Below, piece after piece: positions 21,161 to 32,811 of a stretch of 64,000 bases of DNA. The stretch covers positions 124,001-188,000 of the forward strand of contig MCFE01000067.1 in NCBI GenBank assembly GCA_002104905.1. The letters are read 5' to 3'. Made by a program: the position numbers and the translations under genes. Within the stretch, counting starts at the first letter, position 1. Each line of letters starts with the position of its first letter. The DNA is from Basidiobolus meristosporus CBS 931.73 (Eukaryota; Basidiobolomycota; Basidiobolomycetes; Basidiobolales; Basidiobolaceae). Below the pieces are notes generated by a model. That model saw only the letters and a list, made by a program, of their open reading frames with translations, was not told where the DNA came from and did no database searches.

Positions 21161-24100
21161 ATGGAACAACGCGAAAACAAGGCACATAGAGTACGTCAGG
21201 CCGGACCCAAGTCCGACAAGGCCCGTCGTAAGAATGAAGAAAAGAACAACCCCAAAGTAACGTCGAACGCCGAACATGGTCGCAGTTTCATGTGCTCATT
21301 CTCCCTTCTCTTTCCATCCGTTTTAGGCATTCGCTTCGTTCTCCGGTCGCAAGGCAGAGAAAATTATTCGCAGAAATGCCGACCGCGACCAAAAGAAATT
21401 GCACGTCCCTTTGGTTGATCGTACTCCGATTGAGGCGCCACCAGTGGTGGTTGCGGTTGTTGGGCCTCCCGGGGTAAGTTTCCTGTAGCATTTATGTCGG
21501 GTCAGCTGAGATATTAAATATGCCAGTGTAGTCAGGAAAGAGTACTCTTATCAAGTCCCTCGTGAAGAAATACACGAAACACAACTTGAACGAAATCAAG
21601 GGACCCATCACGGTCATCTCCGGCAAGAAGCGTAGATTAACGTTTATCGAGTGCACGAACGACATGAACGCCATGATCGATGTTGCCAAAGTGGCGGATT
21701 TGGTTCTATTGCTGATCGACGCATCCTTCGGCTTCGAGATGGTAAGCATTCACACACTCTGGACAAGTCACTTGGGGGGTCGTATTTAATTAGAAGCGCT
21801 CTTAGGAAACATTCGAATTCCTCAACGTCCTTCAGGCGCATGGATTCCCCAAGATCATGGGTATCCTGACACATTTAGACAAGTTCCGGGACAACAAGAA
21901 GTTGCGCAAGACCAAGAAAAGATTGAAGAATCGATTCTGGACCGAGATCTATCAGGGTGCCAAGTTGTTCTACCTTTCCGGAGTGCTTAATGGAAGGTAT
22001 CCCAACACTGAGATCCTGAACTTGTCCAGATTCATCTCTGTGATGAAGTTCCGTCCATTGATCTGGAGAAACACTCACCCGTATCTGTTGGCGGATCGTA
22101 TTGAAGACATCACTGATCCTGAAGAGGTTCGTCAGAATCCAAAGATCGATCGCGATGTCACTCTCTATGGCTACCTTCGTGGTACGAACTTCAAGCCGGG
22201 AATGAAGGTTCACATTCCTGGTTCCGGAGATCACGTTGTGGAGGAGATCGACATCATCAATGACCCATGTCCTCTTCCCGAGAAGGTGCGCAAGAGTTTG
22301 AGCGAGAAGCAAAAGCTCATCTACGCACCGATGTCTGACGTGGGCGGTATCATGTACGACAAGGATGCTGTCTACATCAACATTCCTGGAAGTTTCACCA
22401 AGAAGAGTCAGTACGCCAAAGACGAGGAGGTGGATGAGGACGAAATTGATCCCGAGGCCGAGGCTGGCCCTGGTGAAAAGATGGTCATGAATCTGCAGGA
22501 TGCTGACGATACCTTGGAAGACCAGCTGCAACAGAGTGAGCTGAGACTCTTCACCAACTCTGCGCCCATGAAGGCCGACTCCATCGCCACCAATGGACCC
22601 ACCGAGTCCCTGGAGGAAGATGAAAGCGGTAGAGTTAGAAGAAGAGCCGTCTTCGGCGACGCTGATGAGGAAGACGACAACTCCGACGAGGATGATGACA
22701 ATGAGGAGGAAGACGATGAGGCATATGAATCTGACGAGCAGGGTCAAGCCAGACGTGCTGCCGTCAAGGATTACACTGGAACGAAGAAGCATCCCGACTC
22801 TGACGACGACAAGGAGGAAGAGTATGCATTTGCCGAGAGTGACAGTGATTTGGGTGAATACAGCCAGGAGGAAGACACCGACTTCGATGGATCCCTTAGA
22901 TGGAAGTCAGATTTGGTTGAGAAGGCCAAGAGCTCGTTCTACGAGAAAAGGAGAACCAACCTGATGCAACTTGTTTACGGGGACAAGGATCCCGAGCTCA
23001 TCTATAACGGCGAAGTAAGCGAAGAAGATAGCCAGAGCGAGGAGGAGGCGAGCGATGACGATTTGTTCACCGTCAAGAAAGCCCCCAAAGCAACGGCTGA
23101 ATCACCCTTCACCGACTCGTGCAAATCCAGCCTCATCCCTGACGATGACCTTGCACAGTGGGACGATGATGACACCCTGGACTCTATTCGTAACAGATTC
23201 ATCACCGGCAGCTTAGACGAGGAAGCCCAAGAAGACGGTGCCCAGAAACCCGACGACGAAGAGGAGGTCTACGGTGATTTCGAGGATCTTGAAACCGGGG
23301 AGGTTGTCCAAGCGCCAGAGGCCGAGGAGGAAGAGAAGACTCCCGAAGAGCTGGAGAGAGAGGCGATCGCCAAAAAGAAGGAAGACCTCAAGAAAAAGTT
23401 CGACGCCGAATATGATGGTGATGAGGATGAGGACAAGGGAGATTTCTATGAGGAAGCCAAGGAGGCCATCGCCAAGCAACTCCAGCTTAACCGTGAAGAG
23501 TTCGAGGACGATGACCCTCTTGTTCGTGCCCAGGTAGAGGGATTCCGTGCCGGTACGTATGTTCGTATGGTGTTCAAAGGCATGCCATGTGAGTTCGTCC
23601 AGCACTTCGACCCCGTTTACCCGGTTATCGTCGGCGGCCTACTGTCCAACGAGGAAAACTTCGGATTCATCCAGGTGCGTATCAAGCGTCATCGTTGGCA
23701 CAAGAAGATCCTCAAGACGAACGATCCATTGATCTTTTCTCTCGGTTGGAGACGCTTCCAATCCATGCCAATCTACTCGTTGGACGACCGCATCCGCAAC
23801 CGTATGCTGAAGTATACCCCGGAGCACATGCATTGTCTGGCCACTTTCTACGGGCCCATCACCCCTCCCAACACCGGTTTCTGCTGCGTTCAATCGGTCT
23901 CGAAGAGCACGCCCAACTTCCGAATCTGCGCCACCGGAGTGGTCCTTGATATCGATCACTCGGTCGAGATCGTGAAGAAGCTCAAGCTGACCGGTGTCCC
24001 CTACAAAGTCCACAAGAACTCCGCCTTCATCAAGGACATGTTCACATCAGCCCTGGAGGTGGCCAAATTCGAGGGCGCTCATATCCGAACCGTCTCGGGC

Positions 24101-24748
24101 ATTCGTGGTCAAGTGAAGAAACCGCTGGCCAAGCCGGACGGTCACTTCAGAGCCACGTTCGAGGACAAGGTGCTGATGAGCGACATTGTGTTCTTGCGTG
24201 CTTGGTATCCTATTAAGCCCCGTAAGTTCTACAACCCCGTCACCTCTCTCCTGCTGTCGTCCAAGAAGACATGGCAAGGAATGAGGTTGATCTCGGAGAT
24301 CAGACACGAGAAGAACATGTCCGCCCCCTCCAACCCCGACTCCCACTACAAGGACATCCATCGGGAAACCCGTAAATTCAACCCACTCAAGGTTCCCAGA
24401 CAGCTCCAATCCGAATTGCCCTTCTCCTCCAAGCCTAAGCAGCTTGCCAAGCAAAAACGACCAGGACTCCTTCAAAGAAGAGCGGTCGTGCTCGAGCCCC
24501 ACGAGAAGCGGATCTACTCCCTCATGCAGCAGATCCAGACCCTCAAGAAGGACAAGGACCGCAAGCGTAAGCTCAAGCAAGCCGAGCGCAAGGAGGTCCA
24601 CAAGAAGAAGGTCGCCAAGGAGGAAGAGAAATACAACGAGCGACAGAAGAGAGACAGAAGAGAGTTCTTCAAGAAGGAGGGGCTGGCCCAAAAGCGCACC
24701 GCCGCCCAAGCCTCCGGCCGATATGCCAAGAAGAGCAAAACCGAGTAA
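21161..24748 (+). CDS. BMS1: Ribosome biogenesis GTPase Bms1
   Basis: Nucleolar GTPase of the SSU processome that binds Rcl1 and U3 and is needed for early 18S rRNA maturation. Four exons, 21161-21256, 21327-21473, 21532-21741 and 21806-24748, give 1131 aa, close to the yeast length. The N-terminus is basic ([20 protein letters not shown]). An intron falls inside the P-loop GPPG|SGKST (residues 78-86). The GTPase region continues through [19 protein letters not shown] and ILTHLDKF. A long acidic Asp/Glu/Ser middle follows (about residues 340-640). The conserved C-terminal half has [26 protein letters not shown] and KTWQGMRL, then a Lys/Arg tail likely acting in nucleolar targeting. Confidence 0.95.
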
Positions 24749-25261
24749 TTCAATAGGATTGGATATCAAATGTATAATACAAAGACTGCTCAAGACTACT
24801 CTTACCCTACATCGCTTGCCCCCCTCGGGAGCATTCCTTCCTCGTCTAGATATACAGTCCTCCCTGCCATTTATTATTCATGAGTAATATAGAAATACGA
24901 TACTACGGGTTGTTAGCTAGCATACGCTCGCACATGACCAGATCAATTCAATTCCGAATCACTTTATTTACTAAACAATTTAGAATACATCAGATCAAAC
25001 CAAGTCTAAATGCTACCGGTAGAATGGCACAGAAAGTGAGGCCAACAGAGAGAAATATCAAGCAGATCCTCTCCTCGGGGAAGAGGACGATGACTGATCA
25101 AAAGTGTTAGTAGATGTAGAGCAGGTGGTGATCCATTGGCAGAGATGTTAATTGCGGAAGGTTGCTTCCTAAAAATGGCGCTTTTTCTTTTCATGTCAAA
25201 TTTAATCGATCATTCAATTGCTGGAATTTTGGTTAAGAAATAATGATTGAGATAGACTTAA
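24749..25261. other. Convergent intergenic region
   Basis: About 510 bp between the 3' ends of BMS1 (+) and the SR-protein gene (-). It is A/T-rich with no recognised gene or repeat. Confidence 0.45.
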
Positions 25262-26377
25262 CTAATCTCTGGGGGACCCTCTGGGGGAGCGAGATGGACT
25301 ACGAGATGCTGGGCGGGCACCAGGTGAGGCGTCGCGGTCATTTCTAGGTGAACGAGAGCGGCTACGAGAGCGCTCCTCGTCACGCTTGGGCGAACGAGAA
25401 CGGGAGTAATCGCGTCTGGGGGAGCGAGAACGGTCCTCGTTTCTTCTAGGGGAAGGTGAGCGGGAATCTAAGCGTTTGGGAGAGGGGCTGCGGGAGCGGG
25501 AGTTTTCTTCACGTCTTGGGCTACGGGAGCGGGAGTCGTCTCTAGGTTTGGGGGAGTTGGAGCGAGAGCGGTTCTCCTTGGCTCCGGGGGAACCTGAGCG
25601 AGAACGGGAGCGGGAGCGGGAGCGGGAGTCGTCACGCTTAGGTGAGCGAGAGTCTTCACGTCTGGAGGATCTTCTACCGCGACGAGGAGATCTGGAGCGG
25701 GATTCTGAGCGGGGACGTCTACGTTCTCTTCTGGGAGATCTTGATCTGGAACGGCTGTCTCTTCTTCTAGAGTAAAACCCTGCTTTAGTGACCGTCTCTT
25801 GGGTAGCGCTGGTGCACTCGGACACTTACCTAGGGCTTCTGGAGCTTCTTCTGGAATTACGGCAATCACGAGCCCAATGTCCTGTGAAAGAGATCGTTCG
25901 GTATCAATAACGTGTGGCTAGTAACATGTTAGGAAACATAGGTCCCGACCTTCACGTCCGCAACGGAAGCATTCGTTTTCGCTGGAGCGACGAACAGCGC
26001 CCTTGGCGAACTCGACGACAATACGTGCGCCGTTGAAACGCATGCCATCGCAACCGCGAAGGGCGTCCTCGGCATCGCGTCTGTCGTCATATTCTACAAA
26101 ACCATAACCTAAACACACAACGGATTAATCTCTCATAACGACCACCAATCCCAAACGAGCGGATACTTTACAGTGAGTGGTTCCTCTCTGTTGAATTTCG
26201 TGAAAAGGGAAGCATAAAGTTGGGTGAGTTCCTTCGTTTCTCCGCATGATCAAGGGGTGGGCCGGAAATTACCTTAACATCGCATCTAACGATCTTTCCG
26301 TACTTGTAGAAAATGTCTTCAAGTTCGGAAGAACGAGTGTCACTGGGTAGACGACCGACGAACAATTGGGTGCTCAT
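25262..26377 (-). CDS. SR-type splicing factor: RRM, CCHC knuckle, RS domain
   Basis: SR proteins bind exonic RNA and recruit spliceosome parts through the RS tail. I join five exons, 26377-26273, 26187-26172, 26108-25950, 25881-25830 and 25766-25262, giving 278 aa. The RRM (residues 1-75) starts [20 protein letters not shown] and ends [19 protein letters not shown] and [14 protein letters not shown] zinc knuckle ([14 protein letters not shown]) follows, completed only across an intron. The rest is Arg-Ser/Pro repeats to the stop. Exon 2 is a 16-nt microexon needed to keep frame inside the RRM, and intron 3 has the weak donor GTCGGG. The domain order resembles animal SRSF7 and plant RSZ proteins. 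The exact orthologue is uncertain. Confidence 0.82.
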
Positions 26378-26885
26378 TTCAAATGGATTTGTACCGGGGG
26401 AGGAATATAAATACTATTAAAATAAAAGAAAGGGTAAACTAAAGCACAACGGGAGATATTGGGCTATGTTCAGGGCTAACTAAGTGGCGAAGAAAAAAAC
26501 AGAAAGAACCACAACGCAAGTCCTTCGAATTATCGGGTTTTTTACACTTGGTTCTCTAGATCCCTTACCTGACCAAATTCGGGACTAATTTTTTTTCATT
26601 CCATCTATTTTCCAGTCACCTTTTTCCTTGACCCTACCTCCGTCACGTGACACGGCACGCGTAACTCCCGAAATCTCGAGGGAATCCGATGGTTTCGTAT
26701 TGTTTACAGCGGGAAAACATGGCCATTTGATCATCAAGATAATACTCTCGTTTACGGACATAATGATGTCAAAATGAGCAGCGACAGATGGTGGATCAGG
26801 TACATGGCCTACTGCAATGGGGATTTCGCAGGTCAGGAGATGTTTATTTATATAACAAGGAATAGAGGTGTGATGGGTGGTGGCT
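26378..26885. other. Intergenic region
   Basis: About 500 bp between the SR-protein 5' end and the AspRS 3' end, both on the minus strand. No gene or repeat is seen. Confidence 0.4.
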
Positions 26886-28520
26886 TTATGGCTCAAGACG
26901 CTTGGGGTCACGAGGGAACATGCATGATTTACGGATGTTGCCCAAGTTAAGGTAGAGCATGATAACACGCTCCATACCAACACCACCACCAGCATGAGGG
27001 GGAGCTCCGTGGCGGAAGGAGTCGATGTAGGATCTGATGGTGTCGGGCTCGACGCCGACGGCGGCTGCTCTTTCCTCAAGATAGGCGGGGTCGTGGATAC
27101 GCTGAGCACCAGACATGATTTCCTCACCGCGGATGAAGAAATCGTAGGAGTTGGAGTATCCAGGTCTGGAGGGATCGGGCATGGTGTAGAAGGGACGAAC
27201 GGCAAGTGGGAACTTGTCCAACATGTAGAAGTCGGTGCCATACTTCTCTTTGACCAACTTTCCGAGGAAACGCTCGTTCTCGGTGGTAAGATCCTCGAAG
27301 TCGCCCATCTCGACTCCGTTCTCGCGAAGCAGGGCAACGGCGTCCTTGTACTCAAGGCGAAGAGGCTTGGGTGGGTACTCGATCTCTTCGAATGGATACT
27401 GGCGTCTGATGGTCTCGATTTCAGCGCGGTATTGGGTTTTGAGGCCATCGAAGATGTAGGTGAAGAGATCACCGATGAGGTACATCACCTCGTGGTAATG
27501 CTCTTCAAAGGCCATTTCCAAATCCAACCCGATGAACTCGGTCATGTGTCTGTGGGTGTTGGAGTTCTCGGCTCTGAATACGGATCCAATCTCGAACACT
27601 CTCTCGAAGTCACCGCACACGCACATTTGCTTGTAAAGCTGTGGGGATTGGGCAAGGAAGGCCTCTCCCTTGAAGTAGGACACCTTGAACACATTGGCTC
27701 CTCCTTCAGAGGCAGCTCCGATGATCTTGGGGGTGTGGATCTCAATGAACTCGTTCTTGGTCAAGAACTCGCGGAAAAGTCTGCACACACCGGACTGAAT
27801 GCGGAAGATAGCCTGGTTGGTGATGGTACGGAGGTCGATGATACGGTTGTCGAGTCTGGTATCAAGGTTGACACGGCTGAATTGAGCTCCCTCTTGAGCA
27901 AAGGCCTCCTCGGGTCTAGAAGCATCTTCAAGAGTGAAAGGAAGTCTGGCAACAGCCTCGCTTACGATCCAGAGCTGCTCGATGTTAAGCTCGACATCTT
28001 GGATGGTGCAGCTCTTGACAGGCTCGGCGGCCTTGACGATCTTGGCTTCGACCAAAATGATGGACTCGGCGGGAATCGAGGTGGCGAACTTGACCATTTG
28101 CTTGCTGATTTGCTGTTCATCAGCCGAGACAAGGGCCTGGATGGTGGAGTTGCGTTGTCTGAGCATGAAGAAGCAAAGCTTAGATCCAGTGGCACGGGCA
28201 GTTTGAACACGAGCTCTGAAGTGGATGGTCTCACCGACACGCTCAGTGTTGATGTCCTCGATACGCTCTCTACGTTGGTCAGTTCTCTCTTGAGATTGGT
28301 TCATAGGCAATTTGCCATATTTCCCCTTGGAGCAGTCGGTAGCGTTAGCTTCTCTGGCAGCCTTCTCGGCGGCAAGTCTGGCAGCGGTCTCTTGCTTTCT
28401 CTTCTCCTTCTCTTGCTCTTTCTCGAGCTTCTTCAGAGCCTTCTTGGAGAGGGGCTTGCCCTCGGCATCAAGAATAACTTGGTCGAGCTGCTCGGTGACT
28501 TTTTCTACGTTCTCCGACAT
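26886..28520 (-). CDS. DPS1: Cytosolic aspartyl-tRNA synthetase
   Basis: Charges tRNA-Asp with aspartate. Intronless, 544 aa from the ATG at 28520; the frame stays open a little further upstream but without another ATG. A Lys/Glu-rich N-terminal extension (about residues 15-60) is typical of the eukaryotic cytosolic form. An OB-fold anticodon-binding domain follows ([19 protein letters not shown], about 80-190). The class II catalytic core has motif 2 [15 protein letters not shown] (about residue 320) and motif 3 [14 protein letters not shown] (about 512). The C-terminus is PRDPKRLEP, the normal family ending. It is divergent from the CDS1 gene with 427 bp between start codons. Confidence 0.95.
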   Translation of the reverse strand: MSENVEKVTEQLDQVILDAEGKPLSKKALKKLEKEQEKEKRKQETAARLAAEKAAREANATDCSKGKYGKLPMNQSQERTDQRRERIEDINTERVGETIHFRARVQTARATGSKLCFFMLRQRNSTIQALVSADEQQISKQMVKFATSIPAESIILVEAKIVKAAEPVKSCTIQDVELNIEQLWIVSEAVARLPFTLEDASRPEEAFAQEGAQFSRVNLDTRLDNRIIDLRTITNQAIFRIQSGVCRLFREFLTKNEFIEIHTPKIIGAASEGGANVFKVSYFKGEAFLAQSPQLYKQMCVCGDFERVFEIGSVFRAENSNTHRHMTEFIGLDLEMAFEEHYHEVMYLIGDLFTYIFDGLKTQYRAEIETIRRQYPFEEIEYPPKPLRLEYKDAVALLRENGVEMGDFEDLTTENERFLGKLVKEKYGTDFYMLDKFPLAVRPFYTMPDPSRPGYSNSYDFFIRGEEIMSGAQRIHDPAYLEERAAAVGVEPDTIRSYIDSFRHGAPPHAGGGVGMERVIMLYLNLGNIRKSCMFPRDPKRLEP

Positions 28521-28947
28521 ATTGGAATTAGGAACCAACAAGAGACGTCGTCATGGATGGCAGTTTCATTTATAGTGGAAAGATTTTTTTTAATCTTCGG
28601 ATTGAATTTTCAAGCAATTCGCTGGGAATTTGCTGGGAATTTGCTGGGAATTTCCTTAATTCGACATCGAGCATGTACAAATTGGGTCAGAAATGCCTCT
28701 AGATTTCGTCATGATTGTGGTGTTAGTGGAGGGCTGATCCCAACGTCGAGAACCTGAATCATAGGTGTGATAGAATGATTCATTAATACGCGATAATGTA
28801 AATCATTAATGTTCCAATCTGGCTTGCCCAATGACTTGGGTTGATTTTGAGAGATTTATTTGGAATTTCCTGCGGATTCATGTGCCATTCATGGTGATTT
28901 TCGAAGTTGCTCTTCTCCACCACAAAAATCCTCCTGTGTAATCGAGT
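28521..28947. promoter_or_regulatory. Divergent promoter region, AspRS / CDP-DAG synthase
   Basis: 427 bp separates the two start codons. It contains a three-copy 11-bp tandem repeat at 28621-28653. No known factor site was recognised. Confidence 0.4.
28621..28653. repeat. Three-copy 11-bp tandem repeat (GCTGGGAATTT)
   Basis: Three uninterrupted units of GCTGGGAATTT lie in the divergent promoter between AspRS and CDP-DAG synthase. Confidence 0.85.
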
Positions 28948-30733
28948 ATGGTAAAGCGTCGTAAGAATCACAGAAGCTCCGAAAATCTCCACGCAGACAG
29001 CGTCGCCTCCAACGGCGTTCAGAATGGTGTGGAAAATGGCGGTGCCAAGTGTGAGGTATTCTAGTTCGCTCTCCACCCATCTGGGCTTCCCCACTGAAGC
29101 TGACATGCCTCGATGTTCTTTAATCACTAGGACGAAAAGCCCGCCTTGCTGATAGATCAAGCGGCCGAAAAGAAGTGGAAAAACTGGTGGGTGAGAACCA
29201 CCTGGACCCTCATCATGATCAGCGGTTTTTTCTTGATCATCGCCGCCGGACATTTGTACGTGGTGATATTCGTTATGTTGCTACAGAACCTCGTGTTCAA
29301 GGAGGTGATCAGCCTGTCACACGAGCCAAACAAAGAAAGAAAACTCCCTTGGTTCCGTGCGCTCTACTGGTAATTCTTAGCTCTAGTGCAGTCGGAAAAG
29401 GAGGGTTGAGTAATGTTGTTCCCATTCCAATAGGTACTCGTTATTGACGACGAATTACTTCCTCTATGGTGAATCGATAATCTATTACTTCAAGAGATCG
29501 GTTCTTGTTGATGCCTTTCTGCTCCCCCTTGCAACATACCATCGATTCATCTCTTTCATGCTTTATTGTATTGGTAAGGCTCTTCAACACACCATACGTC
29601 CAAAAGAATTGAGTGCTAAACTAAACTTCTCAGGATTCGTCTGGTTTGTTACCAACCTCAAGAAGGGCCATTACAAGTTCCAGTTCAAACAATTTGCGTG
29701 GACCCATATGGCCTTACTGCTTGTTTGTTTCCAGAGTCACTTCATTATCAACAATATATTCGAGGGGATGATCTGGTTCTTCTTGCCTGTTGCTCTGGTT
29801 ATCTGCAACGACATCTTTGCATATATATTTGGTTTCTTCTTTGGTCGTACTCCTCTGATCAAGTTGAGCCCTAAGAAGACAGTGGAGGGATTTATCGGCG
29901 GTTGGGTGTCCACCGTGATCTTCGCCTTCATGGTAACTAAGTTCCATCCACCTCCCTTGCCACCAATTTAACTAACCAGACGCGTATGATTAGTTTTCAA
30001 TCGTGTTAATCAAGTCCAAGTATATGTGCTGTCCAGCAGAGAACTTCTCTACCAGCGCGTTTAGCGATGTTCAATGCGATTTGAACCCCGCATTTATCCC
30101 AGTGGAGTACAAACTCAAGCCATGGATGTTCCGCTTGCTTTATCACTTGGTATTGTACCAACTTGTGCTTTGTATTCCCTGTGGCCTCTGTGTATTAACC
30201 AGGACTTTTCACTCCAGTTCCGTACGGAAATTCGCCATGTCTACATCGCCCCTCTTCAGTTGCATGCATTTGTGATGGCATCCTTTGCATCCTTAATCGC
30301 TCCTTTTGGTGGTTTCTTTGCCAGTGGATTGAAGCGAGCATTTAACATCAAGGTTTGTTTGATTGTCGTTCAATGTATGCGCCGTTCTCACCAACAGTCG
30401 TCGCTTTTAGGACTTTGGGGATTCGATTCCAGGTCATGGCGGAATCACCGACCGTATGGATTGCCAATTTCTCATGGGCTTCTTCTCGTATATGTATTAT
30501 CAGAGCTTTATTAAGGTTTGTAACGTCACATGGGTTCGTCTAAAGGAGTTTGCTAATGATGTTTCCACCAACAGAGTGTAACAAGCAGCTCCATTGTTAT
30601 TCTCCAAGACATCATTAACAATCTGTCCACTAACGACCAAGTCGACCTATATATGAATCTACAAGAGTACCTTGTTGGTCAAGGACTTTTATCGGAGAAG
30701 GTTATAGAATGTACACAGGCACTTCTTAGCTAG
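28948..30733 (+). CDS. CDS1: Phosphatidate cytidylyltransferase (CDP-DAG synthase)
   Basis: Makes CDP-diacylglycerol from phosphatidic acid and CTP in the ER membrane, the branch point to PI, PS and cardiolipin. Eight exons, 28948-29055, 29131-29369, 29434-29573, 29634-29932, 29994-30149, 30203-30352, 30411-30515 and 30575-30733, give 451 aa with all phases matching. Several membrane segments are visible, for example [20 protein letters not shown] and [20 protein letters not shown]. The CDS signature is complete near residues 354-381: [20 protein letters not shown], then GGITDRMD. Its two halves are joined across an intron. The N-terminal 36 residues are polar and Asn/Gly-rich. Confidence 0.93.
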
Positions 30734-31130
30734 AAAGTGATAACTAGATTTTTTTGAAAAGCCAATTTCAATCTTGCAACTGATCTACGAGTGTTTCTGT
30801 ATATGACTTTGCATTGTATTTCCTATTTATAAAATCGCAACTAATTCACCAATCTCTCCTTACCGACTTCTATGGAATTGTTGTAATAAATATACTACAC
30901 TTTTTGGCCAAATCCCTACAATGCGGTTTCCCCTTATTTACCTGATAACTTACCCCTCTATTGATCCTCTAATCATGATCGAGTGTAGAGATGATAATCC
31001 GTGCCGGTTATCGTGCATATAAAGCAGGAGGAAACGGTAGTGAAGTATTACTGTAGCCATGTACATAGATAAAGCCTGAGGATAGACAAATCTACAGCAG
31101 GCAGGGTGGGTAGAGCCTTGCATTTCCTGG
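30734..31130. other. Intergenic region before the secreted-protein array
   Basis: About 400 bp, A/T-rich. No gene or repeat was recognised. It marks the change from housekeeping genes to the multicopy array. Confidence 0.4.
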
Positions 31131-31140
31131 CTATAAGTAG
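31131..31140 (+). promoter_or_regulatory. TATA box of array gene A (CTATAAGTAG)
   Basis: CTATAAGTAG lies 57 bp upstream of the ATG at 31197. The same 10-mer stands at the same place in copies B, C, D, F and G. Confidence 0.7.
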
Positions 31141-31196
31141 GTTGCTCACTGTGAGGTTTTGACACACCGTTCTCGGAAGCAGCATCTTTACTCATC

Positions 31197-31571
31197 ATGA
31201 AGTTCATTCTTTCCTTGTTGACTGTGTCTTGTGTTATCTTGGCCACCATGGGTGCCCCATTGCCACTCGATGCTATGGTAGATGTTCATACCGGACCCAC
31301 AAGCCCTTCCTCAGCCAATCCACCATCAGGTGCAGGTGCTGGAGGATGTGATGATATCCAAGCAAAGGTCAACGCACTTGGCCTTAACATCAAAGCAGTG
31401 GTGTGTCTGGGTGCCAAAGACTCATTGCCTGCTGAGGCGACTGCCCCACCAGCCAACCCACCCGCAGGTTGCCCAGATGTGGATGCCAAGATCAGGGCGC
31501 TAGGACTCAACATCCGAGCAGTTGTCTGCCTTCGAGATGGGATTCAGGTGTTTGCCGATGTAACGAACTAA
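31197..31571 (+). CDS. Array gene A: small secreted protein with two CX18C repeats
   Basis: 124 aa, intronless, family not recognised. Residues 1-20 form a signal peptide (MKFILSLLTVSCVILATMGA). A short acidic/hydrophobic piece follows (PLPLDAMVDVHTGP), then a Pro/Ser/Gly linker. Two homologous repeats come next: CDDIQAKVNALGLNIKAVVC and CPDVDAKIRALGLNIRAVVC. Each has two Cys exactly 18 residues apart. They are joined by an Ala/Pro linker, and the protein ends DGIQVFADVTN. The two repeats could each close one disulphide loop. It is the first of seven intact tandem copies. Secretion is inferred from the signal peptide; no function is proposed. Confidence 0.85.
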   Translation: MKFILSLLTVSCVILATMGAPLPLDAMVDVHTGPTSPSSANPPSGAGAGGCDDIQAKVNALGLNIKAVVCLGAKDSLPAEATAPPANPPAGCPDVDAKIRALGLNIRAVVCLRDGIQVFADVTN

Positions 31572-31913
31572 TACTTGGACCATTGATCATTCATACTCAT
31601 CATTGCTCAATAATATGGAATATCGTGACTGAAGGCAATACAATGCCAGAATAAACAACACATTGACATATCATTCAAATATAATCTTGCTTGATTATGC
31701 TGTAAAGGTACCGCTCATATGAGACGTGAGGCAGTTCAGCTCTTACAAATTGACAATTGAACAATCATCAATGGACGAGTAGCTCATTGTGACCGCACAC
31801 CTTGGAGCAAGATGATCGACCAGTTTGAAGAGGACGCTTAAGCATTTACCAGGCTGTAAAGCACACTGTCAACTGTATCTAGTGACTCTTGATTGAAAAG
31901 ATCAAACATCTGA

Positions 31914-31985
31914 GGCTCAATGGTCTAGTAGTATGATTCCTCGTTCGGGTCGAGGAGGTCCCGGGTTCAATTCCCGGTTGAGCCC
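31914..31985 (+). tRNA. tRNA-Pro(CGG), copy 1
   Basis: 72 nt without intron. The acceptor arms GGCTCAA and TTGAGCC pair fully. The anticodon arm is CCTCG-TTCGGGT-CGAGG, anticodon CGG. The T arm is CCGGG-TTCAATT-CCCGG. A T-run (TTTT) follows within about 10 bp as a Pol III stop. It lies 342 bp after array gene A. Confidence 0.95.
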
Positions 31986-32159
31986 CTCATTTTACCTCAC
32001 AATACGCTTATTAATAGTACTAAAATTGCAAAAATTGCATATTTTAAGCCTGATTATCAATTCAGTTATATTTGAAGTGCTAGCTTAGCTCATAGAAACC
32101 AGAGAGTAGTCGAGTATAGAATGAACAGATAATGCGTTCTCATATATGGCAACAGATCA

Positions 32160-32436
32160 GAAATGTTGCTACATGCTCAAAATACACACGAGTACAGTTG
32201 ATCCGTGCTTGTTTACCACAATTTCATCTCAATAACACCTTTGAGAGGTGGAAATTGAAAAGAAGCAGGGGTAAATGGCTATGAGATGTAAGGGTATGAG
32301 CATATTGATGAGTGGTAGAGAGACAAATCGATTTCAGGCAGGATGAGTGCAGGGTTGCCAATGCCAACTATAAGTAGACTGACGCTTGCTACCAGATCTT
32401 CACTTACTATCACTTCGAGCTAATTCACTACTCATC
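32160..32436 (+). promoter_or_regulatory. Conserved promoter module of array gene B
   Basis: About 275 bp that recurs almost unchanged before genes C and D and in part before F. It includes CTATAAGTAG at 32368-32377, 59 bp before the ATG. Confidence 0.65.
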
Positions 32437-32811
32437 ATGAAGTTCATTCTTTCCTTGTTGGCTGTGTCCTGTGCAATCCTATCCACCATGGGTGCCCCAT
32501 TGCCACTCGATGCTATGGTGGATGTCCATACCGGACCCGCAAGCCCTTCCCCAGTCAATCCGCCGTCGGGCGCAGTTACTGGAGGATGCGATGATATCCA
32601 AGCAAAGGTCAACGCACTTGGCCTTAACATCAAAGCAGTGGTGTGTCTGGGTGCCAAAGACTCATTGCCTGCTGAGGCGACTGCCCCACCAGCCAACCCA
32701 CCCGCAGGTTGCCCAGATGTGGATGCCAAGATCAGGGCGCTAGGACTCAACATCCGAGCAGTTGTCTGCCTTCGAGATGGGATCCAGGTGTTTGCCGATG
32801 TAACGAACTAA
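32437..32811 (+). CDS. Array gene B: small secreted protein with two CX18C repeats
   Basis: 124 aa from the ATG at 32437. An in-frame ATG at 32386 would add 17 residues but would break the signal peptide and lies just downstream of the TATA element, so I reject it. The protein has the same plan as gene A. The repeats and C-terminus are identical to A by eye. The linker after the signal peptide differs (ASPSPVNPPSGAVTGG). The 3' UTR begins like that of A. ATG-to-ATG distance from A is 1240 bp, the same as from C to D. Confidence 0.85.
   Translation: MKFILSLLAVSCAILSTMGAPLPLDAMVDVHTGPASPSPVNPPSGAVTGGCDDIQAKVNALGLNIKAVVCLGAKDSLPAEATAPPANPPAGCPDVDAKIRALGLNIRAVVCLRDGIQVFADVTN

Noticed and set aside
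21875-22792. 305-codon minus strand open frame opposite BMS1
   Set aside because: Antisense of the acidic and GTPase parts of BMS1; Leu/Val-rich sequence reflects the Glu/Asp codons on the other strand.
26994-28757. 587-codon + strand open frame opposite AspRS
   Set aside because: Antisense shadow of AspRS. Its sequence is composition-like with no domain, and it runs across the divergent promoter.
32386-32436. Upstream in-frame ATG of array genes B, C, D and F (adds 17 residues)
   Set aside because: It lies within about 10-20 bp of the TATA element, so it is upstream of or at the transcription start. It would also bury the signal peptide. Genes A, E and G lack it.
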